Below are positions 19,794-29,885 of a stretch of 64,000 nt of DNA, piece by piece. The translations under genes and the position numbers were made by a program. Origin of the DNA: Histomonas meleagridis (taxonomy: Eukaryota; Parabasalia; Tritrichomonadida; Dientamoebidae); NCBI GenBank assembly GCA_020186115.1, contig WSYJ01000182.1:248001-312000 (forward strand), given 5' to 3'. Under the pieces are notes generated by a model that saw nothing but the letters and a program-made list of their open reading frames with translations, was not told where the DNA came from and did not search any database. Within the stretch, counting starts at the first letter, position 1, and each line of letters starts with the position of its first letter.

Positions 19794-20588
19794 ATGAGCA
19801 AAGAGTTAGGGTTTGATTTTAGCTTATATTCCAGAAATACGAAGTTACTCTCCAAGACAGGCGAAATACCACATCTTAAAACAGGTACTACAATTGCCGC
19901 TATAACTTATAATGGTGGCGTTGTTTTAGGCGCTGATACACGTGCTACAGCTGGTCCTGTTGTTGCCGTAAAAGACGAATTCAAAATTCACTATATTTCT
20001 GATAATATTTGGTGTTGTGGTGCTGGAACTGCAGCTGATACTCAACAAATTACTGATTTAATTTCTTCAAAGCTTAGATTATTCCAAATGAACACTGGAA
20101 TGCAACCACAAGTTGCTCAAGCAGCAAACTTATTGTCTAGCCGCTTATTTAAATATGGTGGATATATCCAAGCTGCCCTAATTCTTGGTGGATATGACTA
20201 CAAAGGACCCTCAGTATATACAATTTATCCAGATGGTGCTTGCTCCAAGGCTCCATTTACAACAATGGGAAGTGGAAGTTATGCAGCTGTATCTGTTCTT
20301 GAAAACGGCTGGAGACCAAACATGACCGAAGACGAAGCCAAGGAATTGGTTGCAAATGCTATTTTGGCTGGTATTACAAACGATCTTGGAAGTGGTTCAA
20401 ATGTTAATTTATGTGTAATCAATGAAAAAGGATCTCAGTACATCAGCGGCTACAAGGTAACCAACCAAAGACAATTCAGAATGGCTCAACCAATTATTGC
20501 TTGTGAAATCGAAGTAATGAAGGAATCTGTTCGTCCAATTTCAGTTCCAGAAGTTCACTTGGAAATTCTTGATGGAGTTGCTGAGTAA
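19794..20588 (+). CDS. PSMB7: 20S proteasome subunit beta2 (PSMB7-type)
   Basis: Trypsin-like catalytic subunit of the 20S core. The 264-aa precursor has a 31-residue propeptide ending L-K-T-G, then the autocleaved active-site Thr (Thr32 of the precursor, in TG|TTIAAITYNGG). The catalytic set is intact: Asp17 (LGADTRAT) and Lys33 (FKIHYIS) in mature numbering. The NIWCCGAGTAADTQQ segment, GGYIQAALILGG, PFTTMGSGSYAAVSVLE and GSGSNVNLCVI are all diagnostic of beta2 rather than other beta subunits. The C-terminal extension (SVRPISVPEVHLEILDGVAE) is the beta2 arm that wraps beta3. Full length, no intron. It shares a short divergent promoter with the GNAT gene. PAC2, an assembly factor for the same particle, is at 7241-7936. 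Confidence 0.96.
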   Translation: MSKELGFDFSLYSRNTKLLSKTGEIPHLKTGTTIAAITYNGGVVLGADTRATAGPVVAVKDEFKIHYISDNIWCCGAGTAADTQQITDLISSKLRLFQMNTGMQPQVAQAANLLSSRLFKYGGYIQAALILGGYDYKGPSVYTIYPDGACSKAPFTTMGSGSYAAVSVLENGWRPNMTEDEAKELVANAILAGITNDLGSGSNVNLCVINEKGSQYISGYKVTNQRQFRMAQPIIACEIEVMKESVRPISVPEVHLEILDGVAE

Positions 20589-21026
20589 TGAATAAACAAA
20601 GCACTTTTAAAACTCAGTTTTTTTTTTTTTTATGATTGACAAAATACAAATTACTCATTAAATATTCTATAAACTCATCTCATTCTTTGACTTAAAACTT
20701 AAAATGGCTAAGCGAGTTTAGAATTTAAAATAAGATTTGATTTCAATGTGAGAAATAATGAAATATACGGAGGGTTTGGGGACGAAAACGGAATGATCCG
20801 AATCGAACTATGTTCTCCTATTTGTCTGATGGTTTCAGAATACGGAGCAACCATGCTCCGACCCTGTGTCCAACAATTTGAAATTGAGAAGCTTTGTTCG
20901 GTCCGACTTGGAAATGTTATGCGAAATCAAAAATTTTTGTTCAATACTTTACAAAGTTTATTTTCAGTGGTTTATGACGTGCTGTATTGAATAGGTTCGT
21001 CAGGTTCTTGCTTCATTTGGTCGAGT
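20589..21026. other. Intergenic island with GC-richer hairpin segment (possible ncRNA)
   Basis: Between beta2 and the WD-like gene. From about 20750 to 20930 base composition rises above the flanks. A clean hairpin CGGAGC-AACCAT-GCTCCG occurs at about 20841-20858, and short inverted pieces (CGGAATGATCCG) precede it. An 80-codon open frame crosses it but the protein has no family look. It could be an unidentified structured RNA; I could not match it to snRNA, RNase P or SRP signatures. Confidence 0.3.
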
Positions 21027-22679
21027 ATGAGCAATATCCATTTTGATTCACCAATCACAGGAATTTCGTCGTTTTCAAACCATTTTGTTGCAGGAACAGA
21101 AGAAGGAATTTATTACATTATGAATTCTAATAATTGTCAAATTGAAATGCAATTTTCATTACCTTCACTTACAGGAATTCCATCTCCACCAATGTGGTCA
21201 AGTGATGGTGATTTCATTTGGTGTTTTTTAGATAATACAACATATTTCTTTAAACCAGTTCCAACAGCAAAAATTGAATCATTCACATTACCAGCACCAA
21301 TTGTAAGATTGTTTCCACATACAGATGGAATTTCAGCTGTTGCTCTTTTAGCGAATAATACAATTTGCCAAATCAAACCAACAACAGAACAGAGTCTTTC
21401 ATTCTATGGTCCTTTTTCTGATGAAGAAAGGGTTATTTCAATTGTCAGATATGATCGCAAATTAGCTGTTATTATTGAAAGCGAAAATCCACAAATTCAA
21501 TTCATTGATACAACAACTCTTGAAATGACAAATACAATTTATCTTGAAAAGCGTACGTCCAATATGTTTTTTGCTGTATCAAGTAGCTTTGGTATTGTTG
21601 TTTTTTGGGCTGATGGCCATTGGGAGAAATTCCTTGATTCACTTTCTTCAGTTGGTACATGTGCATCTGCAATTGATATCAGCATTAATGGCTCGCATCT
21701 TTGCACATCATCACCAGATGGTATCCATATTTACGATCTTAAGTTTGATGCCGAGCTCCAACATCTTAACGTTCACTCAAACGGTTCCATCCTATTTAAC
21801 AACACAATTGCTTCTTTCTATGAGAATGAAGTCCGTGTTACTCCATGGAAAGGATTAAAAGTTACCACATCACGTGCATTAATTGGATCTGCCACACCTA
21901 CAACATGTGAAGAAGTTAACATCGAACTTGAATATGATCCAACACTTGCACAGCCTACTACAAATGAAGTTACACAAAGTGAGCCACGATTTTCTTATAA
22001 ATCCATCGCTAATGTTATTAATAGTATTATGGAAAATAAATTTGTTCCACAACATATTATTGATCAAGCAATTGAACAATTAAAAGATCCGATTTATGAT
22101 GACATTCGATCATTAGCAATGTTTCATTTATCACCATCTATACCAATTGAAGAGATTGCAAAAGCTATAAACGAAAAGCGATTATCCGATGCATTAATTC
22201 TGATGAAGAAGATACAAATTTCAACTCCTGAAGAAGTTTCGGGATTTATTCGATTAATGATGAGTATATTAGAAGAAAACGAAATAATTTTAGCGCATTT
22301 CATAATGAAACCAATTGATCCAACAATATTACGTAATTCATTAAAGTTACTTAATTCTGATGAAGTTGATATGTTATTACATTTCTTAGCAAAGTTAATG
22401 TCATCACGAAGAAGATGGAAAGATTTGAACGCTTCTTTAGCTGCAATTGATTCCATTACAAAATGGTCATCAATTCTGATAACAGAACATTTAGTTAACT
22501 TAAAACTAAATAATAAAACAGAAGGATTACAAAACTTGCAAATGGAAATGAAAGAAGAAGCAGAAAGAATTGAAGCCGCTGGTAATTGTTGGTCAATATT
22601 CGAAACACTCACAGAGAAAAAACATAATTTCCCGCCATCGTTTTTGTATCTTGTTGAAAAACTACAAATTCCTGAATAA
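21027..22679 (+). CDS. WD-propeller protein with Utp12-like C-terminus (possible small-subunit processome factor)
   Basis: 550 aa. The N-terminal ~280 residues look like WD/propeller blades (FVAGTEEGIYYIMNS, PMWSSDGDFIWCFLD, LCTSSPDGIHIYDLKF, with D-x-x-I/W ends). The C-terminal part is helical; PTILRNSLKLLNSDEVDMLLHFLAKLM...LAAIDSITKWSSIL (about residues 430-490) resembles the Utp12 domain found in U3 processome proteins such as UTP5/WDR43. A final coiled-coil stretch (LQMEMKEEAERIEAAG) follows. If correct it acts in 18S pre-rRNA processing; NOL11 and Vps16-like folds are alternatives. Start by first ATG; no initiator seen. Stop TAAA. Confidence 0.5.
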   Translation: MSNIHFDSPITGISSFSNHFVAGTEEGIYYIMNSNNCQIEMQFSLPSLTGIPSPPMWSSDGDFIWCFLDNTTYFFKPVPTAKIESFTLPAPIVRLFPHTDGISAVALLANNTICQIKPTTEQSLSFYGPFSDEERVISIVRYDRKLAVIIESENPQIQFIDTTTLEMTNTIYLEKRTSNMFFAVSSSFGIVVFWADGHWEKFLDSLSSVGTCASAIDISINGSHLCTSSPDGIHIYDLKFDAELQHLNVHSNGSILFNNTIASFYENEVRVTPWKGLKVTTSRALIGSATPTTCEEVNIELEYDPTLAQPTTNEVTQSEPRFSYKSIANVINSIMENKFVPQHIIDQAIEQLKDPIYDDIRSLAMFHLSPSIPIEEIAKAINEKRLSDALILMKKIQISTPEEVSGFIRLMMSILEENEIILAHFIMKPIDPTILRNSLKLLNSDEVDMLLHFLAKLMSSRRRWKDLNASLAAIDSITKWSSILITEHLVNLKLNNKTEGLQNLQMEMKEEAERIEAAGNCWSIFETLTEKKHNFPPSFLYLVEKLQIPE

Positions 22680-22894
22680 AGAATAATAAATGTATCTATG
22701 AAAATGAATTGTAAATAAGTTTTTTTGTTATTGTTAAATTGTGAAAAACAAAAATCGTTTTAACAGAGAAAATGTTGTTTCACGAACTTAAGAAATAATC
22801 TAAATACAAAAGAAGTTGTAATAAATATTGGAATAATAAAGGTAAACTTTTGTTTACTCATTAATAGGCTTTGGCCCCACAGAAATCGCAGCGA

Positions 22895-23076
22895 TTAATT
22901 CATGCTTGCTCTTGCATTTGTTCTTGCATGGCGTGTCTCACCACAAACTGGACATTTCATTCCTAAATCCATTGACTTCTTGCAATTCTTGCATGCCAAA
23001 ACGCACGATGTGTTGCTCCTGAAGAACCGCATACAGCGCATTTTGATTTACACCCAACGCAAACTGAAATAGACAT
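22895..23076 (-). pseudogene. Small Cys-rich zinc-ribbon-like gene with one-base frameshift
   Basis: From ATG at 23076 the minus strand reads M-S-I-S-V-C-V-G-C-K-S-K-C-A-V-C-G-S-S-G-A-T-H-R-A, then the frame shifts. The second frame continues L-A-C-K-N-C-K-K-S-M-D-L-G-M-K-C-P-V-C-G-E-T-R-H-A-R-T-N-A-R and ends at TAA. Together they give about 60 residues with four CxxC or C-x(2-4)-C knuckles, a plausible complete small zinc-ribbon protein. A single missing T in a TTTT run (GCGTTTTGGC) would restore the frame as A-F-L-A-C. So it is either a recent pseudogene or an intact gene with an assembly error. The family is unknown to me. Region too short for standard gene finders. Confidence 0.5.
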
Positions 23077-23587
23077 TTTGTTTGTGATGTGAAATCGAAA
23101 ATGCCACATGTGACAAAAAATTGCTCCCCTAGGCACTTTTTATTTTTATTTTTATTTTTTTTGGTGACGATATGATTTTTTGAGTGAAGTGTTGAACACC
23201 GGTGTTGCTTGATTTTTTTTTATTAAATACAATTCGAACCATTAAATACTTATACCACTAATTAAAACAAAAATGCATGCCTAGGTTAATTAGCCAATAA
23301 AAATATTGTTAACATAAAAATGTTAAATCAATAAATTAAATTGTATTTTATAAAAATAAGGATATCCGAAAAAAGTTAAGTCAAAAAAGAATGTTTGATT
23401 TTCGGATCAATCTCAATTAAAACTTAAGCAAAAATTCTCATTCAAATTTTAAATAATTAAATTTATTTTATAATATTTCCAAATGAATAATATTTACTTA
23501 TACAAACATTATATTGATACTTGTACATATGTAAAATCTATTGACTTGTTAAAAACAATAAAAACACAATAAAATCAAAAGTCACAT
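23077..23587. other. AT-rich intergenic DNA
   Basis: No feature recognised. Contains poly-T runs and is extremely A/T-rich from 23220 on. Confidence 0.5.
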
Positions 23588-24514
23588 TTAATAACGTGGC
23601 ATTCCCATTCTTAGCGCATTAATAATATCTGAAGCTAATTGTGGGTTTGGCTTATATTGCCAAAACTGTTCTTCTTCATCATCTGCATCCGACGCCCATG
23701 GATTTACAAACGAAAACACAAGTTTTACATATTTCCATATGCGACAATGGAAGTTACATCTTCGTTCAGTTGTTGCATTTGGAATCTGATCTTCAATGAG
23801 AGGTGTTTCTAAGTTGTTTTCATATGAATGAGGGAGCTCTGCGATGTCAGCAATCACTTGGAGAACGGCTGATGGCGTTAGCGCTGATTCTTCAAGAGAT
23901 TGATTATCATTATCTGGTAAAGGTAAATGCGTGGAAGTGATTATAACCTGAGCGTTTGGACCGAACTGAGAACGGATCCATTGTTTAAGAGTGCCAATTG
24001 TGTCTGTATTTTTGAAGATTCGAGATTTGGTGGAATTTTGTCCTTGGATAAGAATCCGTGTAGAATCTGAGCTGCTTGGAGGAGGCTGAGGATTGTTATT
24101 GGTCTGAGGTTTGGGTTTCGGCTTTTTAATTGGTCTGAAGTCTTCATCATCTATAACAATATTTGGTTGTGGAATATTAAGGTCTATTGTTGAAAAAAAT
24201 GAAGAAAGTATTTCTGGTGTTGGGTAGTCAGTCCAAACATGTGCAATAGCTGGATTATTTGGTGCAAAATAGACAAGTGAAGGAATTGATTTAATATTAA
24301 AAATCAGCTGAAACTGATTAAGTTCGTTTTCGTTGTGGTCCTTTGAAAGACGAAGAACAACAAAATTATATTGTAATGTAGATAAAACAGATTCATTTTT
24401 CCAAAATTGATCATGTTCTGCAGAACTGTTTTCCAATGACACTAAAAGAGATACATTTGGGTGCACTCCTTTGTAGTTCATTGCGGTATTTAAATCATTT
24501 TGAAATAGCACCAT
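23588..24514 (-). CDS. UBX-domain protein with N-terminal thioredoxin-like UAS domain (UBXN4/erasin-like)
   Basis: 308 aa. Residues 1-115 form a UAS/thioredoxin-like domain (MVLFQNDLNTAMNYKG..., NFVVLRLSKDHNE..., IFNIKSIPSLVYFAP) that follows the N-terminus of UBXN4, an ER protein recruiting p97/VCP in ER-associated degradation. A Pro/Lys-rich linker (about 126-150) leads to a UBX domain (TRILIQGQ...NTDTIGTLKQWIRSQF...LPLPDNDNQSLEESALTPSAVLQVI, about 152-225). The p97-contacting FPR-like loop is replaced by L-P-L-P-D, so p97 binding needs checking. A moderately hydrophobic WKYVKLVFSFVNPW segment near residue 265 may be the membrane hairpin. The stop is TAAA. A TAAACTATTCAAA element lies upstream but in reverse orientation (24556-24568). 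Confidence 0.72.
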   Translation of the reverse strand: MVLFQNDLNTAMNYKGVHPNVSLLVSLENSSAEHDQFWKNESVLSTLQYNFVVLRLSKDHNENELNQFQLIFNIKSIPSLVYFAPNNPAIAHVWTDYPTPEILSSFFSTIDLNIPQPNIVIDDEDFRPIKKPKPKPQTNNNPQPPPSSSDSTRILIQGQNSTKSRIFKNTDTIGTLKQWIRSQFGPNAQVIITSTHLPLPDNDNQSLEESALTPSAVLQVIADIAELPHSYENNLETPLIEDQIPNATTERRCNFHCRIWKYVKLVFSFVNPWASDADDEEEQFWQYKPNPQLASDIINALRMGMPRY

Positions 24515-25878
24515 TTTCCTCTTTTTTAACGCTTTTGACCAGATTTTATTTTATATAAACTATTCAAATAATGTAGAAAAAATTGATTTTCATTTTGATT
24601 CATTCCAAGCGAGAAAAAAAATTCAACATATAATGGTTTTGATCATTTATCTAAATCTTCAAAATTTAATTGCTAATGATAATCTATCCGAACTTTATTT
24701 CACTTTCAATTTATTAACACAATTAAAAATATGAATTCTTTACTAAAATCTTTTTTATTTATTTATTATAAAATCAATAAATTGTTTAAACTTGATATCA
24801 TTAATCGTAATTCTTGTTGATAAAAAGGTTAATAATTTTTACCAAATTCTTAATCAAAAATAATTTAGGTATTTCAAACTTAGTAAATGTGAAAACCCAA
24901 TCAAGAGATATGCGTACTTACTAAAATTCAATATACAAAAATGGTATATTAAAATTAAAAAAAAAAGTAAATATTTGTATATGGAAATATATAAAGATAA
25001 AGTGCTACTTAATTATTGTTAATAATTCCAATTATAATTTAGCTAAATATGGTTAAAATGATCATGTTTCACTATTCAGTGGGGATAACACTTACAACAT
25101 AATGTAATCTATATTTAACTTTCATTTAACAGAGGTCATTGCTGAAAAAAGATGGTTTTCTATCTAATCAATGTTTCCCATTGTTAGAAAGCTAAATATT
25201 ATTTTTAAGAAATTATAATTTCTTTTTAGTAATTTATTCAATTATTTAATTTTAGATTTTTTCTTTCTGAAATTGATGGCATTCTAGCGATTTTTTTAAT
25301 TACACATGTAACAATTTACAACAAAATTTATTTTTATTTAACTATGAATTTTTTAGTGTTTAATTTTTAGTTGAGGGGATGATATATTAACGTGCTCCGC
25401 TCTCCCAGAAGATGATCGCAAACGAACACTTTTGAACAGAAATATTGCTTCTCTAGTAAACTTTTTGATATAAATACAACGAATTTGAAAGTATAAAAAT
25501 TTTTGGTGCAATGTTTTGAGACGATCAAAATCCATGCCAAGAAAATTCATATTTAAGAATCAGAGTTCTAATTTTATAATAAAAATTAATATGCATGCTT
25601 TTTATAAACATTTACACCATTATGTTCGAAATCAATATGTCACTAAATAAAATAATTTGAATCATTTTCTTATTTCCTGAAATATTACACAACATTTATT
25701 GATAGGCACAAGCCAATAAATCCAAACACATATTTTTCCACATAAAAAAGAGACTATACTACTGTTGAACGCCTGTTTTTAGAGATCATTTTTGTTTTCC
25801 ATTTGAAAAAGTTTATCGTTTTTGATGTGACGGTTACTCAGAAACACAGGACAATTAACATTGGACAAAAATGTCATC
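24515..25878. other. Long AT-rich intergenic region before alpha-actinin
   Basis: More than 1.3 kb without a supported gene. A TAAACTATTCAAA element (24556-24568) sits near the left edge. A short minus open frame at 25353-25550 is not convincing. The right end carries GTGACGGTTACTC (about 25827), a Myb-like site, and then the actinin initiator. Confidence 0.5.
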
Positions 25879-25890
25879 TCACTTCTTATC
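25879..25890 (+). promoter_or_regulatory. Initiator of alpha-actinin
   Basis: TCACTTCTTATC immediately before the ATG at 25891; its A at 25881 gives a 10-nt leader. An out-of-frame ATG at 25871 lies upstream of this initiator and so would not be in the mRNA. Confidence 0.6.
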
Positions 25891-27729
25891 ATGACTATTC
25901 TTGATAAAGGATGGGAAAGAACCCAAATCAAAGTTTTCTCACGTTGGTGCGCAAAACACCTTGCCACTAAGGGAATCAAGTTCGAAAGCGTTCTTGACGA
26001 ATTCGCTGATGGTGTCAAGCTTATCCAACTTCTCGAAATCATTGGCAAGGAACCAATCACTGGCAAATGGCACCAAGAATGCAAGAACAGGTACCACATG
26101 ATCGAAAATGTTGGTATGGCCATTGATTACATCACCAACAAGAAGGGTATCAAGCTCGTTAACATCAGCCCAGATGATATCGTTGACAAGAACACAAAGC
26201 TTACATTAGGTCTTACATGGTCTTGCATCAACAAGTTCGCCATCGAAGATATCTCTGTTGAAGAAGCTACTGCACGTGCAGCCCTTCTTATCTGGTGCCA
26301 AAAGAACACACAAGGTTATGAAGGTGTTAACGTTACAAACTTCACAACATCATGGTCATCAGGTCTTGCCTTCTGTGCATTAATCAATCGTTTCCGTCCA
26401 AACCTTTTAGATTACAATGCACTCGACAAATCCGATCACACAAACAATTGCGCAACAGCTTTCAAGGCATGCGAAGAAATCGGACTTACAGTCTACCTCG
26501 ATCCAGAAGATCTTGTTGACATCACACCAGATGAAAAGTCTGTTGTTACACAAGTTGCCGAATTCTTCCACTTCTTTGCCTCAGAATCAAAGGTTGAACA
26601 ACAAGCCGAAAAGCTTAAGAATGTTATTGCCATCCAAAAGGAAATCAGCGCTCTTAAGGACGAATACGTTGCAAAGGCCAACGAATTCATCGCTGCTGTT
26701 GATTCAACAAAGGCCCAAGTTACATCAGAAGAATATGGTTGTACAGTCCCAGAAGTTAAGGACAAGCTTATCGAAGTTATTAACTATTCCCGTGGTGTCC
26801 GCCCAGGACTTGTCGACCAAAAGGCAGAAGCACTTCGTGTTTGGTCACAACTCCTTACCAAGTGCAACTCTAACAATCGTCCAGCACCATCATATCCAGA
26901 AGGTCTTGAAGCAGAAACACTCAACGACAAGCTCGTCGACATGGATAACACAGCTGCACAATATGTCAAGTCAATCCGTGATGAACTCCGTAAGGTTCAA
27001 CAAGCACTCCTTGATGCATATGATGCAAAATGCAAGGAATTCTCAGAATGGACACAAAAGGTTATGGAAGAATCATCCAACCTTCAAGGCGAACTTGAAG
27101 AGAAGCGTGCAAGACTCGTTGAAATCAACAACGAAATCGAAGAAAAGAAGCAAACAGTTTCAGAACTTAATGAGCCATATGCTGAACTCGAGAAATATGA
27201 CCTTCAACTCGATGCAGAACAAACACCAGACTCAGTCGAATCAATGTTCACAACACTTTCTTCACACGTTGCTAACATACTTGCTTCAATCGACGCCGCC
27301 ATCGCTGCTGCTAAGGGTCTCGAAATCACAGAAGAACAACTCGCTGAATTCCGTGAAACATTCCAAACATTCGATAAGGATAACTCTGGTACACTTCAAT
27401 ACTACGAATTGAACGCTTGCTTAACAGCTCTCGGTGAAACTGCTACTGATGATGAATGCAAAGAAATCATCAACAAGTACACTGGAGGTGCTGAAACACT
27501 TGACTTCGATAACTATGTCAAGTTCATGCTCGAACGCTTCTCTAAGGCTGAAAACAAGGACACAACAATTGAAGCATTCCGCGCTATCGCACAAAATAAC
27601 CCAGTCGTTACTGAGGCACAACTTCAACGCTTCTTCAGTGATGAGGAAGTTGAATACCTTAAGTCACAACTCCAAGAAGTCGATGGAGGTTATGACTTTG
27701 CTTCATGGGTCGAAAGCATTTACGCTTAA
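25891..27729 (+). CDS. Alpha-actinin
   Basis: Actin cross-linking protein, about 612 aa. Two calponin-homology domains form the actin-binding head: CH1 from WERTQIKVFSRWCAKHL (about residues 8-105) with the WSCINKF end, and CH2 from ARAALLIWCQKNTQGYEGVNVTNFTTSW (about 122-225). A shortened rod follows (about 235-470; spectrin-like helices with W residues), then an EF-hand region: EFRETFQTFDKDNSGTLQYYELNACL has a canonical calcium loop D-K-D-N-S-G-T-L-x-x-x-E (about 491-502), while the later hand is degenerate. The rod is shorter than the four spectrin repeats of animals, as in other protists. The start is set by the initiator. Codons are rich in C/G at third positions compared with neighbours, as in actin, suggesting very high expression. 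Stop TAAA. Confidence 0.95.
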   Translation: MTILDKGWERTQIKVFSRWCAKHLATKGIKFESVLDEFADGVKLIQLLEIIGKEPITGKWHQECKNRYHMIENVGMAIDYITNKKGIKLVNISPDDIVDKNTKLTLGLTWSCINKFAIEDISVEEATARAALLIWCQKNTQGYEGVNVTNFTTSWSSGLAFCALINRFRPNLLDYNALDKSDHTNNCATAFKACEEIGLTVYLDPEDLVDITPDEKSVVTQVAEFFHFFASESKVEQQAEKLKNVIAIQKEISALKDEYVAKANEFIAAVDSTKAQVTSEEYGCTVPEVKDKLIEVINYSRGVRPGLVDQKAEALRVWSQLLTKCNSNNRPAPSYPEGLEAETLNDKLVDMDNTAAQYVKSIRDELRKVQQALLDAYDAKCKEFSEWTQKVMEESSNLQGELEEKRARLVEINNEIEEKKQTVSELNEPYAELEKYDLQLDAEQTPDSVESMFTTLSSHVANILASIDAAIAAAKGLEITEEQLAEFRETFQTFDKDNSGTLQYYELNACLTALGETATDDECKEIINKYTGGAETLDFDNYVKFMLERFSKAENKDTTIEAFRAIAQNNPVVTEAQLQRFFSDEEVEYLKSQLQEVDGGYDFASWVESIYA

Positions 27730-28188
27730 ACAATTTTCCATTGACACTATTTTATTTTTCAATTTAATTTTGTTTCAATTTAAATATAAAATGTATACAA
27801 TTTTGTTTAACGTTAATTCACGTTATCTTTTTCTTTTTATTGACAACTGGAGCGAACAGGAAAATATTTTATCAATTTATTTATCTTCGCCAAAGTCATG
27901 ACTTTTTCCTTATTTGTATATGGGTAACGTTTTCTTTTAAATTGATCCACGTATTGTCTTCTTCGTCTTTGAGATTGAGAAGATGGTAATATTATATGTG
28001 CTTCATATGAATGATATCATAATTTTTGCCAAAGTCAACTGTTTTATTGAAAGTTCTATCGTTTGTTCGAAGGTTTCACATTTTGTTTAGATTTAATTCC
28101 AAACGAAATGCTTCACACGAGAGTTATAAAGCAAAGCGAACTGAAACTTTTCATATTAAATAATCAGCAAAAAAATCATTAAATTTGT
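27730..28188. other. Convergent intergenic DNA
   Basis: Between alpha-actinin and the Arb2-like gene. A repeated GCCAAAGTCA phrase occurs at about 27889 and 28027. Nothing else is recognised. Confidence 0.45.
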
Positions 28189-29040
28189 TTACCACCAATC
28201 AGATTTAACTTCTTCCTTTCCAACGAAATCATCTTTGTTGACTGGTCCAGCAGCTTCTTTCTGATCAAATAATTCCCATATGTAAGGGAATGCTTTCCAT
28301 GTTGTTAATGGGTGATCATTTGTAGCAGCTGATCTATGCATTGTCGATGGACCACTTCCTAATTCTTGATTTATCTCTTTGTCAGATCTGATCCAATTGA
28401 TTCCGATTTCATGACACCACTTGTTAACTTTGAATCCACTTGCTTTTGCATATCCTTCGCAGCCATCAGTCATTGCGATCGCGCGTACGTGGTCGATGCA
28501 CCATTCTGGGTTTTGTGAGATTATATCAGTCGTACTTGCCCCACCCATAGAATGGCATATTATGTATACATTTTCTGGATTGCCTGGGATGATGAGTTCT
28601 TCGAATACTTTGTTACAATGGTTAAATCTTGATCTTGCATAATTTGGATTTAAAATGATGGCTTCCATACCACGTTTTTGTCCTTCTTTAAGTGCTTCAA
28701 GAACTGAACCTGCGGCAAGACCATGGTATGCGCAAACGCCTACAGACCATAACCCAGCCATAATTCTTCCTGCACCACAAATTAAAACAAGAAGTTTTTG
28801 TGGGGAATTAAGAGCATCTTTTGTCCTGTAGATTGGAACCTCATGAAACATTTCCATAACTAAACCCATTTCAAGCATTTTGTTATGAACATAATCATGG
28901 ATCCAATCACAAAAATGATTGTCATTCTTAAAACCTTTTTGAGGACCTTTTCCTTCGTCATCAACAAACATGCCCTCTTCATTAAAATGTAATGTTTTGC
29001 CTGTTCCAGGGTCTTTCCAGCTTTCGGAAACTTGCTTCAT
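28189..29040 (-). CDS. Arb2/FAM172-type alpha/beta-hydrolase-fold protein
   Basis: 283 aa. The Arb2 domain pattern is clear: a KLLVLICGAGRIMAGLWSVGVC strand-loop (about residues 82-103), GMEAIILNPNYAR (family I-L-N-P-N), then VYIICHSMGGASTTDII, the nucleophile-elbow-like H-S-x-G-G (about 157-165), VRAIAMTDGCEG, and a C-terminal SGPSTMHRSAATNDHPLTTWKAFPYIWELF, matching the end of FAM172A/ARB2A proteins (H-x-x-T-x-x-x-A-x-x-x-I-W-x-F). In animals the family acts in RNA-silencing/splicing-linked nuclear work; in yeast, heterochromatin. Enzymatic activity is unproven. A composite AACCGC/TTCAAATAACC element with GGTCA lies just upstream (29061-29080). Stop TAAA. Confidence 0.83.
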   Translation of the reverse strand: MKQVSESWKDPGTGKTLHFNEEGMFVDDEGKGPQKGFKNDNHFCDWIHDYVHNKMLEMGLVMEMFHEVPIYRTKDALNSPQKLLVLICGAGRIMAGLWSVGVCAYHGLAAGSVLEALKEGQKRGMEAIILNPNYARSRFNHCNKVFEELIIPGNPENVYIICHSMGGASTTDIISQNPEWCIDHVRAIAMTDGCEGYAKASGFKVNKWCHEIGINWIRSDKEINQELGSGPSTMHRSAATNDHPLTTWKAFPYIWELFDQKEAAGPVNKDDFVGKEEVKSDWW

Positions 29041-29885
29041 TAAAATTTTGAAGTAAAATTGGTCATGTTCAAATAACCGCTGGCAACTTCTTCTCGAATG
29101 AATTCGTCAAACTTTATTTTGTAAGTAATTGGATTGAGGTGATATCTCTGACAGCCTTTTCCTTTTATATTCATAATGTTTTTAATGTGACAATCTATAA
29201 GATGAACTTCATTCATTAAAATATTTCATGCCTTCATTCGCAACTGAGTTTTTCGAAAAATAAGCTTTTATTTTATGAGTAACATGAGGAAGTGCTTTGT
29301 GTTTTTATGTGTTTGAATATTCATACTTTCATCAAAAATTAAAAAATAGAAAAACTAACTCTGATTATTAATGTTCAGAATTAAATCGTGCGTTTAACCG
29401 GAACCGACTTAAATGGACACATTCATACAAGACTAATATATTAAAAATACAGCTGTATAAATGTTGATATTATAATTCTACAAAATTTTTTGTTAATTTC
29501 TATCAGATTAAATTTTTAAAAACGAGTCTAAGTCCTATTGAACTTCTGGTATTTTTTTTTTAAAATGGATGCCAATAAATATAAGCTAAGATTATATTGC
29601 TCCACTTGATAATGAAATTATTTATAAGTGAGGAAACAACATCAAATGGATACATGTTCTCTCCATGTAGAAGAAAAACATTTAGGACCAGGAACCAAAA
29701 CAACGTTAGAAATGAGTCAAATATCATTAAATTTCTGAAGAAATAAAGAAAGATATGTTAGAGGCTGTGGTTGATAAGTGAAAAACAAGATGAACTTCAA
29801 GAACAAAAGAACAAAAAACACAAAAATCCATTTGTTTTCTCAAACATTAAGGTTCCCATAACGCATCAAAGAGTTTATTTATCCT
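29041..29885. other. AT-rich intergenic DNA
   Basis: No supported gene. Promoter-type motif at 29061-29080 for the Arb2-like gene (GGTCATG, TTCAAATAACCGC). Around 29640-29830 the sequence is less A/T-extreme and has broken short frames, possibly an old gene relic, but I cannot name it. Confidence 0.4.

Noticed and set aside
20748-20990. 80-codon ORF as a protein gene
   Set aside because: No initiator, no family pattern, and the GC-rich core folds as a hairpin; kept only as a possible RNA.
25871-25894. ATG at 25871 as alpha-actinin start
   Set aside because: Out of frame, stops after seven codons and lies upstream of the initiator.
26417-27412. 331-codon open frame inside alpha-actinin in another frame
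   Set aside because: Shadow of a codon-biased gene; Ser/Lys/His-rich nonsense composition with no family resemblance.
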